Shown here piece by piece: positions 1-5,330 of a stretch of DNA of 6,861 bases. A program made the position numbers and the translations under genes. The stretch is taken from assembly GCA_003162255.1 (NCBI GenBank), contig PMMJ01000006.1:3060-9920 (forward strand). The letters are read 5' to 3'. The first letter of the stretch is position 1. Every line of letters begins with the position of its first letter. A model generated the notes under the pieces. That model did not search any database. It was not told the origin of the DNA and saw only the letters and a program-made list of their open reading frames with translations. This stretch comes from Acidobacteriaceae bacterium. GTDB lineage: Bacteria; Acidobacteriota; Terriglobia; Terriglobales; Acidobacteriaceae.

Positions 1-15
1 CCGGGGCGGGGGATA

Positions 16-42
16 CACAAGGGGGCGCCAGCCCCTCTTGTG
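16..42. terminator. GC-rich hairpin, possible terminator of a gene left of the window
   Basis: The arms CACAAGGGGG (16-25) and CCCTCTTGTG (33-42) can pair over 10 bases with one G-U wobble, around a 7-base loop. No T-run follows on either strand, so it is not a classical intrinsic terminator. It could instead be a structured end of an upstream gene or part of a plasmid or transfer locus. The structure is seen directly; the role is a guess. Confidence 0.3.
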
Positions 43-189
43 CGCCGATGGTCTGACGGACCCAGCCCCCTAACTCCCTGCCGCTCCTCATCTTTTCCTC
101 CCCGCACCCTGCATATCCGCGACCGGCCCGTTTCGGCGTTTCGGCAGAGCCGCACGAACAATGGTCTGCGGGAAGACGCACCAAAATAG

Positions 190-229
190 TTTCCGTAATG
201 CTGCGATGTGATAATGTATCTTACGGAAA
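190..229. repeat. Perfect 9-base inverted repeat with 22-base spacer
   Basis: TTTCCGTAA at 190-198 is matched exactly by its reverse complement TTACGGAAA at 221-229. The spacer is AT-rich and contains TGTGATAAT (207-215), which resembles an extended -10 element reading rightward. The geometry would suit an operator bracketing a promoter, or a site-specific recombination core. The right arm extended by one base on each side is the reverse complement of TTTTCCGTAAG at 5850-5860. No transcript or gene directly dependent on it is visible; the first gene to the right starts about 335 bases away. Confidence 0.45.
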
Positions 230-563
230 ATAAGTTGCTATCCGAGGGCAGAGTATTTTCATAATCTGTTGGCACCGCGTTGAATCGGTAATGCTCTCGT
301 CACGTTATTCCGTGCATCCACAGTGATCGATCTTCGCATGATCCCAAGTCCGACCCGAAGCAATCCAACACCGATCCTGGCGGTCCACGCACCTCAGCGA
401 CCCAGATCGTGAGCGGGAGAGGGGCGCCAAGAAAGACCACATGTTCCGCATTCAGTAAATAGCGGGTACACGATCCGGGCTATCCAAGCGTTTATCCAGT
501 GGCTACACTACACCTGTTCGGCCCAAGCTGGCGGTTGCCGGCGCCACATCCGCCGAAGGCCTC

Positions 564-1829
564 ATGACTACGACCAAAAGCAACCCAAGGATCTCGAAAA
601 AACGAGGGGCAGCAGCAGGAAGTCCGGCGGACTTGGCTGTTGTGCTCGCGGCGTCGCCTATGGCACTCAGCGTCAGTCAGTATCAGGAACTTGCGCGAGC
701 GACCGATCGCACTGTCGGACGAGGTGCTGGTAGTCTCGACTTCCCCCTGCTCGGGCTCTTTGGCGAGATCGGGAGTTTGCTAAGCGAGCTTAAGAAAAAG
801 CAACGTGATACTGTTTCCTATTTTGGTTATGAGGAGTCGGTTGTCGAAGAACTCGGTGATGTACTGTGGTATTTTTCGAGTCTGGCAACTCGCGCCGGCA
901 TATCGCTATCAGAGATGTCTCTGCAGATTCACCGTGAGTCAGCTCGCGGCGGACGGCCAAGGCGTCAACCACGTGACATCATGTTTGCTGCTCTCCAGCC
1001 AGCCTTGAAGGCAACAGGACCCGGTGCTCAGGATGCGTTCGAAGCCACTCTGATGCGCTTGGCTGGCGAAGCCGGAAAGTTGGTTGCCGACTTCTCCGCA
1101 GGACGCATAAAACGCAATTCAGACCTGCTTTCAACTCACATGTCGTCAATCTTCCGGGCACTCATTGATGCCGCGAATGAAGCGCATGTGAGTCTGGCCG
1201 CAGCGGCCCATCGAAACCTGGAGAAGACTTTCGACCGCTGGCCCGAGAAGCGTACATATCCGGCACTATTCGACGCGGACGATGATCCGGCCGAGCAGAT
1301 TCCACGAGGCATAGAAATGCAGATATTTGAGAAAGCGGTGAACAACCAGACGTATGTGTTTTTACGTTGCAACGGCATCAACATCGGCGATCGCCTCACA
1401 GACAACAAGCTCGAAAAGGATGACTACCGATTTCATGACGTTTTTCATTTGGCTAATGCCGCCATCCTCGGATGGTCCCCCGTACTGCGCGCGTTGTTCC
1501 GCGTCAAGCGGAAGAGCCGTCCCAAACTGGACGAGGCAGAAGATGGTGCGCGTGCCATTCTCATCGAGGAAGGCATCTCAACCTGGGTTTTCAATCACGC
1601 AACGAGACTTAATGATTTCGAACAACTGAAGAGCCTCGACCTTGGCTTACTCAAGGCCGTGCGCGAGCTGGTCTCGGGATACGAAGCGGAGCGCTGCCCC
1701 CTCTGGCTATGGGAAGAAGCAATCCTGAGAGGCTACGATGTTTTTCGCCAGCTGCGCAAGCATCGCGGCGGCACTATCGTCGCTGACCTAACCAAGAGAA
1801 CCATCACATTCAAGAAGATGACAAAATGA
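564..1829 (+). CDS. MazG-like nucleoside triphosphate pyrophosphohydrolase with C-terminal extension
   Basis: This is an all-alpha NTP pyrophosphohydrolase-like protein of 421 aa. Such enzymes hydrolyse (d)NTPs to monophosphate and pyrophosphate, typically to clean non-canonical or excess nucleotides from the cytosolic pool. The MazG-like region spans about 34-125. It contains GLFGEIGSLLSELKKKQRD (metal-binding E68 and E75; the second Glu of the usual ExxE is Ser71), then EELGDVLWYFSSLA with E96xxD99. A second, degenerate copy seems to cover about 160-225 (LAGEAGKL near 166-173, then HMSSIFRALIDAANEA) and lacks the ExxD pair. The C-terminal domain (about 245-415) holds YRFHDVFHLA (H291, H295) and an EEGIS motif (E335, E336), as found in longer MazG-like proteins. 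A GAAGG motif precedes ATG 564. Met33 (base 660) sits where many family members begin, but has no visible ribosome site. The gene is coupled to the next by an ATGA overlap. Its substrate is unknown. Confidence 0.8.
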   Translation: MTTTKSNPRISKKRGAAAGSPADLAVVLAASPMALSVSQYQELARATDRTVGRGAGSLDFPLLGLFGEIGSLLSELKKKQRDTVSYFGYEESVVEELGDVLWYFSSLATRAGISLSEMSLQIHRESARGGRPRRQPRDIMFAALQPALKATGPGAQDAFEATLMRLAGEAGKLVADFSAGRIKRNSDLLSTHMSSIFRALIDAANEAHVSLAAAAHRNLEKTFDRWPEKRTYPALFDADDDPAEQIPRGIEMQIFEKAVNNQTYVFLRCNGINIGDRLTDNKLEKDDYRFHDVFHLANAAILGWSPVLRALFRVKRKSRPKLDEAEDGARAILIEEGISTWVFNHATRLNDFEQLKSLDLGLLKAVRELVSGYEAERCPLWLWEEAILRGYDVFRQLRKHRGGTIVADLTKRTITFKKMTK

Positions 1830-2473
1830 AACCAGCCGCCTTTGTTGAAGCTCTGACCGCCATCCACCTTGATGATGTTTTTAATCCCTACAGCGACCGG
1901 TGTACGTTGCATGACCGTGCCGATGCCCCCCAAAGACGGCGGGCCAATCTTCTCGCCGTTGTCGAAGCCGCCGCTGAAGATGGTATCGACTCTGTATGGA
2001 TAGCGCGCGATCTGGGCTACCGAGGCGGCAGGCGAACCGGCCTTCCGCTCACGGATGAAATCCACCTTCAGACGTTCAGCGAGATATACGGAGGCCTGGC
2101 GCTGTCGCGCGCAACGAAAGGGCCTCCTGTCGCCGAGCGCACCGCGGCCATCATCTGGAAGGTTTTGACGCAAATTAACAAGCCCGTATTCCTTTGGAAT
2201 ATCTTTCCCTTACATCCGTTTGAGCCCGGCGATCCATTATCCAACCGCTGTCACACGCGCGCCGAGCGCGAGGTGTTCCAAGAATTGCTGTTCACACTCC
2301 TGAAGATGCTGCGTCCTAAAAGTGTGATTGCCATCGGCAGAGACGCGCATCAGTCGCTCCTCGAACTTGACATCGACTGTCATGCGGTCAGGCACCCGAG
2401 TTATGGTGGTCAGACGGAATTCATCCGCGGGATGAACGAACTGTACGACCTTCGTCCCCAGCTTCCGCATTGA
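1826..2473 (+). CDS. Uracil-DNA glycosylase superfamily protein
   Basis: This 215-aa protein resembles bacterial members of the uracil-DNA glycosylase superfamily, which flip out and excise uracil or other damaged bases from DNA. The visible signature is FNPYSDRC (19-26) near the start, a motif-A-like segment IARDLGYRGGRRTGLPLTDE (59-78), a core WNIFPLHPFEPGDPLSNR (124-141), a beta-strand with VIAIGRDA (167-174), and the minor-groove loop RHPSYGG (189-195) carrying the hallmark HPS. Motif A usually reads GEAPG; here that position is ARDLG, so the acidic water-activating residue may be displaced (D62) or lost. The ATG overlaps the stop of the MazG-like gene (ATGA at 1826-1829), which implies translational coupling and a joint role: one protein acts on free nucleotides, the other on bases in DNA. 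Substrate specificity and activity cannot be read from sequence. The stop lies 6 bases from the convergent operon. Confidence 0.78.
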   Translation: MKPAAFVEALTAIHLDDVFNPYSDRCTLHDRADAPQRRRANLLAVVEAAAEDGIDSVWIARDLGYRGGRRTGLPLTDEIHLQTFSEIYGGLALSRATKGPPVAERTAAIIWKVLTQINKPVFLWNIFPLHPFEPGDPLSNRCHTRAEREVFQELLFTLLKMLRPKSVIAIGRDAHQSLLELDIDCHAVRHPSYGGQTEFIRGMNELYDLRPQLPH

Positions 2474-2479
2474 TTTTGT

Positions 2480-3280
2480 CTACGCAGCCGCACTGGTTTC
2501 GTAAGCGGCCCCACATTCTGAAAGAAGTTGATTTATGCCTTTGCGCCCGCCGCCCTTGGGAGCGTCGATCACTGCGTGCGTTGAGACCACAGTCAGGGGA
2601 CCGACCGGAACACCTGCTTCATTGCCCACGAATGCCATAAGCCGCGCGAGCCCGAACAGATTCCCGAGCAGGCGCTCCACGTAATAATGATTCCGGTAGA
2701 CGGCAGTTAGCATCAACCGGTTGTCATGATCGAGCTTGAAACTCAGGAAACTCAGGCACTGCCGGTTCATCACCGGTCCGGCATCGCGCTCGGGGTCGTA
2801 GATAGGAATATCGAGGGTGGGGTCTGAAATTGTAAGTTCGTAGATATTCCGAAATGTTTTGCCATCCCCATGCACATGTTTTTTCATCTTCGCGACCATG
2901 TCCCCCAGGGGATTGATAACCTTGCCGGCAGAGGTTTTCCGCCGAATCATGCGCTCGAAATATCTGCCCCAGTCCCCTTGCTTCTTGATGTGCTCATAAA
3001 CATTTTGGTAAACATCGTAAAGCTTGGGCGCGCCGTGCCGCCTGTAAAGATCCTGCGGGAAGATAGTGTTCGCCACCGCTTGAACAGGCATAGCCTCTTT
3101 TGAGCGGAGATAACTATCAACCAACTGGATAACACGACGGTCAGGAGCGGCTTCACTCAATGGCTCTGCCACGTCGATGATGACGTTATGCGCTTCATGG
3201 CCGGGCGCGGCATTGACCGTGGTGGCAGCTTTAAGCCACGCCGCTGCGCACGTTTGTGCTGGTGTGATGGGCAGATACAT
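2480..3280 (-). CDS. Thymidylate-synthase-like protein
   Basis: This 266-aa protein shows the core layout of the thymidylate synthase/dCMP hydroxymethylase fold, an enzyme group that transfers a one-carbon unit to C5 of a pyrimidine nucleotide. RQCLSFLSFKL (173-183) aligns with the PCHxxFQF region and keeps the nucleophilic Cys (C175). YRNHYYVERLLGNLFGLARL (195-214) resembles the YQRSxDxxLGxPFNIAxYA segment, but the Asp of RSxD is absent. THAVID (234-239) sits at the usual DxHxY position with H235. The first 70 residues show no recognisable folate or Arg-loop motif. Divergence suggests a specialised substrate or a non-catalytic role, not housekeeping dTMP synthesis. ATG 3280 lies inside the end of the protease gene (50-base overlap) but has its own ribosome site, and no other ATG occurs before codon 64. 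It is the last gene of the minus-strand operon, with stop TAG. Confidence 0.6.
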   Translation of the reverse strand: MYLPITPAQTCAAAWLKAATTVNAAPGHEAHNVIIDVAEPLSEAAPDRRVIQLVDSYLRSKEAMPVQAVANTIFPQDLYRRHGAPKLYDVYQNVYEHIKKQGDWGRYFERMIRRKTSAGKVINPLGDMVAKMKKHVHGDGKTFRNIYELTISDPTLDIPIYDPERDAGPVMNRQCLSFLSFKLDHDNRLMLTAVYRNHYYVERLLGNLFGLARLMAFVGNEAGVPVGPLTVVSTHAVIDAPKGGGRKGINQLLSECGAAYETSAAA

Positions 3281-3932
3281 TTGATAGGTCCTCTCTCATT
3301 TCCGCGAATCCATAAAGTCTCGGCGTTAGATAATCTTCACTGAGCCATGCGTACCCGCCGATGCCCCACAGTGGCCCCCAGCTATTTCGAATCAGAACCA
3401 GTCTGCGAATGCCATTCTTACCATGGCCGACAGCCACGACCGCGTGCCGGCGTTTGGGGTCTGGTGGTTCCGTGGACGTAATTAGGCCATCGACATTCGG
3501 TCGGTAGAACGCATCTGACAAATTCATGGTCAGGATCACCGGCGCACCCTTGTCAAGAAGTTGCAGGACTTCGACGACAGAGATGCGGCCCCGCGCGCTT
3601 GCACGCCGGTAACGCGGTTCGGCTTTCGCAGGCGGCTTCCACGACGTAATGTCAGTCGGCACGTTGGCCAAATATGGCCAGACCTGCTCTGGCGGCTGAC
3701 CGTCTTCCTTGATCGCCGTCAGCATTCCTCCAAGCGTGGCTCCGTCGCTCGGGGCTCCGCCATCCCGTTTCAGAGCATGAAAGTAGGCAAACTCGCACGA
3801 CAGCGGCTCCCAACCGGGCCGCACTGCAGCGTGAGCGTCACTGGCGGCGAAAGCCATGCATGTCGGCCGCATCCCCTGGTCGCGCACTGATCCAAATATG
3901 GATCGCAAATCACAGTCGATCGTCACCCCCAT
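3231..3932 (-). CDS. Papain-like (C1) cysteine protease without propeptide
   Basis: This 233-aa protein is a cytoplasmic-looking papain-family endopeptidase. It has no signal peptide and no inhibitory pro-region; the chain begins almost exactly where mature papain begins. The full catalytic set is present: Q19 and C25 in VRDQGMRPTCMAFAAS (oxyanion hole and nucleophile), H163 in RRHAVVAVGHG, and N183 in IRNSWGPLWGIGGYAW, the classic NSWG segment. The domain ends near residue 215, and the last 15-18 residues are a Ser/Thr/His-rich tail whose codons overlap the next gene. ATG 3932 overlaps the stop of the upstream gene by one base (TGATG), with GGAGG about 8 bases before it, so translation is coupled to the metallopeptidase/inhibitor fusion. 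Because it lacks a propeptide it should be active on folding unless another protein restrains it; the neighbouring chagasin-like domain is the obvious candidate. Its target is unknown. Confidence 0.85.
   Translation of the reverse strand: MGVTIDCDLRSIFGSVRDQGMRPTCMAFAASDAHAAVRPGWEPLSCEFAYFHALKRDGGAPSDGATLGGMLTAIKEDGQPPEQVWPYLANVPTDITSWKPPAKAEPRYRRASARGRISVVEVLQLLDKGAPVILTMNLSDAFYRPNVDGLITSTEPPDPKRRHAVVAVGHGKNGIRRLVLIRNSWGPLWGIGGYAWLSEDYLTPRLYGFAEMREDLSNVSAHHTSTNVRSGVA
3289..3294 (-). promoter_or_regulatory. Ribosome binding site of the thymidylate-synthase-like gene
   Basis: AGAGGA (minus strand) lies 8 bases before ATG 3280, inside the coding region of the upstream protease. It supports the start with the 50-base overlap over any later start, since the next ATG would remove 63 residues and no GTG or TTG codon between them is apparent. 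Confidence 0.65.
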
Positions 3933-4948
3933 CAGGCGGCCTCCAGCACGAGCCGCCGTTCGGCATGAGACAATCCCTCATCTTCAGGTCCGGTCAGATC
4001 ATAGTGAACACAAAACGCTCCGAGCGGCGCACCATCCGGTATCCATGGCCGCCGTTCGGCAAGAACCATACGGCCAAGTTGCTGTCCTTCAGAAAGGGTC
4101 GTGATTGATCGCGTGACGTGTCCGCCTACGGTCTCGCCATCTGCGCCCTCCCGCTCGTCGCGTACGACGGCGAAGCCGGTCTGGTTAAGCTCGTCGAAAG
4201 TCCACACATATCCCGCCCCGCTATGCTCGGTTAACTTGAGCACGAACAGGTCAGAACGGCTACCCTCGATGACCGTATTTTCGTCCTTGGCGGTCAGCAG
4301 CCAGACATCGCGGAAAAAATCGGGCGGTTCGTATCCGCCCAGAAGCGCCTTCTTGATGGCGCGTCGTGGCACTTCCAGCAAGTTGTCGAGCGTTCGCCTC
4401 GTGATAACCTCGACCCCTTTCCGCATTAGTGACCGGCAGGTCGCTTCGTAGCTGGCGCCGACTCTCAGCGAGAGCTGATAAGCCACCATCGGGTCGGCCA
4501 TCATCGCCGGCGTCCAACCCTGCCGTTGAAAATTCGCTGCAAAGAGCCATGGAGGCAGCATGAACTCCGTCGCGAAAGCATCCGCTTCGAGTTCCTGCTG
4601 CTTGACATCGGGTCCGGCGTTGAGCGGCACACGTCGCAGTATCGATTCATCATCCAGACTTGGGCTGTGACCGAGGCGGCAGTGACCTAATTCATGCGCG
4701 CCGGTGAAGCGCTGCACACTTAGGCCGCGCTTGGTTGTCACCATGACGCCCGGCATCGGGACATCGATGAAAACCCCGAGAAGTCCGTCAAGGGGCTTGA
4801 AAAGAAGGGGCACGCCGCATTTCACAATCGTGTCGAATACATCGATTCGGCCGCCGTCCTGCTCGATGCGTTCACGCATGCCGAATTCGCGGTGCAGGCG
4901 CGCGGCTTCCCGTTTGCCTCTCAGGATTGCGTGCCGCGTATCAGTCAT
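3932..4948 (-). CDS. ImmA/IrrE-type zinc metallopeptidase fused to a chagasin-like (I42) protease inhibitor domain
   Basis: This 338-aa protein has two parts. Residues about 25-145 are an ImmA/IrrE-like metallopeptidase: GAHELGHCRLGH carries the HExxH zinc site (H85, E86, H89), and ELEADAFATEFMLP (119-132) supplies the third ligand (E119 or E121). These enzymes typically cut XRE-type repressors. After a helical linker, about 222-318 match the chagasin/I42 fold, which inhibits papain-family proteases: EHSGAGYVW (241-249) corresponds to the NPTTGY loop, VGGH (274-277) to the GxGG loop, and ERRPW (298-302) to the RPW loop. The next gene encodes a papain-like protease, so enzyme and inhibitor are neighbours. 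I chose ATG 4948, overlapping the upstream stop as ATGACTGA, because GAGGGG lies 7 bases upstream. A longer reading from TTG 4993 would add 15 residues inside the regulator gene and has no good ribosome site. The chagasin assignment rests on motif spacing. Confidence 0.85.
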   Translation of the reverse strand: MTDTRHAILRGKREAARLHREFGMRERIEQDGGRIDVFDTIVKCGVPLLFKPLDGLLGVFIDVPMPGVMVTTKRGLSVQRFTGAHELGHCRLGHSPSLDDESILRRVPLNAGPDVKQQELEADAFATEFMLPPWLFAANFQRQGWTPAMMADPMVAYQLSLRVGASYEATCRSLMRKGVEVITRRTLDNLLEVPRRAIKKALLGGYEPPDFFRDVWLLTAKDENTVIEGSRSDLFVLKLTEHSGAGYVWTFDELNQTGFAVVRDEREGADGETVGGHVTRSITTLSEGQQLGRMVLAERRPWIPDGAPLGAFCVHYDLTGPEDEGLSHAERRLVLEAA

Positions 4949-5330
4949 TCGAGGACCCCTCACTCGCCGCCCGAGCGCGGAGGTATTCGGCAAAACGGTT
5001 CAATTCCCGGCGGTCTCCTTCCGACAGGCCTGCTGCGGCGCGGGCAAGGTGGGCGACGTCTTCGGACATACCTGCGGCCGGTTGGCTTTCTCCAGTGAAA
5101 TAGACGACTGGCTGCTTGTATAGCTGCGCCATCTTCTTGAGTTCGAGCGCGTCGACGCCACGCTGGCCGCTTTCGATATGCGATAGCGCTGTGCGCGGTA
5201 TGCTTAGGTACTTCGCCACTTCGTCCTGCGAAAGACCCAGATACTCGCGCGCTTCGCGAAGCCGAGCGCCTAGTCTCTGCCGGTCGACCTTTTCGTCCTT
5301 AGCGGATTTGGCCTTTCCTTTTTCTGGCAT
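4941..5330 (-). CDS. XRE/Cro-type helix-turn-helix regulator
   Basis: This 129-aa protein carries a Cro/C1-type helix-turn-helix at about 18-78. The core is GLSQDEVAKYLSIPRTALSHIESGQRGVDALELKKMAQLY (residues 32-71, quoted here only as landmarks: SQDEVAKYL for the first helix and PRTALSHIESG for the recognition helix). Confidence 0.1.
   Translation of the reverse strand: MPEKGKAKSAKDEKVDRQRLGARLREAREYLGLSQDEVAKYLSIPRTALSHIESGQRGVDALELKKMAQLYKQPVVYFTGESQPAAGMSEDVAHLARAAAGLSEGDRRELNRFAEYLRARAASEGSSND
4941..5330 (-). CDS. XRE/Cro-type DNA-binding regulator, partner of the ImmA/IrrE peptidase
   Basis: This 129-aa protein has a Lys-rich N-terminus (1-17), a Cro/C1 helix-turn-helix at about 18-78 (SQDEVAKYL at 34-42, recognition helix PRTALSHIESG at 45-55), and a C-terminal tail with LSEGDRRELNRFAEYLRAR (102-120). 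That tail is common in XRE proteins encoded beside ImmA/IrrE peptidases. In the ICEBs1 ImmR/ImmA pair the peptidase cleaves the repressor to switch on the neighbouring genes, and the same logic is likely here. ATG 5330 overlaps the stop of the ACP-like gene by one base (TGATG), and a strong AGGAGA sits 7 bases upstream. It probably binds near the operon promoter at 5696-5724, where short A/T-rich inverted repeats lie, but the operator is unproven. Confidence 0.9.
   Translation of the reverse strand: MPEKGKAKSAKDEKVDRQRLGARLREAREYLGLSQDEVAKYLSIPRTALSHIESGQRGVDALELKKMAQLYKQPVVYFTGESQPAAGMSEDVAHLARAAAGLSEGDRRELNRFAEYLRARAASEGSSND
4956..4961 (-). promoter_or_regulatory. Ribosome binding site deciding the metallopeptidase start
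   Basis: GAGGGG (minus strand) lies 7 bases before ATG 4948, within the last codons of the regulator gene. It favours the ATG 4948 start over the upstream in-frame TTG at 4993, which is not preceded by a comparable purine run. Confidence 0.6.

Larger units (their letters stand above)
1..563. other. Non-coding left flank
   Basis: I see no convincing protein gene on either strand in this stretch. The open frames are short, lack recognisable motifs and have no good ribosome binding sites. It is GC-rich at the far left, with runs of G and C, and becomes AT-richer around 180-265. It contains a hairpin at 16-42 and a 9-base inverted repeat at 190-229. The leader of the MazG-like gene must lie at its right end, but I cannot pick a promoter with a good -35 and -10 pair close to 564. 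No tRNA-like cloverleaf or insertion-sequence end is evident. Confidence 0.6.

Noticed and set aside
220..234. Similarity of ACGGAAAATAA to the inner part of Tn21-type terminal repeats
   Set aside because: The GGGG start and the remaining conserved positions of a 38-base Tn3-family end are missing, and no transposase or resolvase gene is present.
291..326. Eleven-codon open frame in the left flank as a leader peptide
   Set aside because: It has no ribosome binding site, no codon bias of an attenuator, and no following terminator/antiterminator structure.
1733..2173. Open frame of 146 codons antisense to the MazG-like/UDG-like junction
   Set aside because: It has no motif and spans two real genes on the other strand that carry clear family signatures.
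4949..4993. Longer start for the metallopeptidase at TTG 4993
   Set aside because: It uses a rarer start codon, lies deep inside the regulator gene, and has no good ribosome site, while ATG 4948 has GAGGGG 7 bases upstream and an overlapping stop.
4704..5123. Open frame of 139 codons antisense to the metallopeptidase and regulator genes
   Set aside because: It is Arg/Ser/Pro-rich, as is typical of shadow frames, and lies opposite the HELGH and HTH-coding regions.
4941..5330. A duplicate low-confidence entry for the XRE-type regulator appears in the feature list
   Set aside because: It is not a second gene. The 0.1-confidence entry is superseded by the 0.9-confidence entry for the same coordinates and should be ignored.
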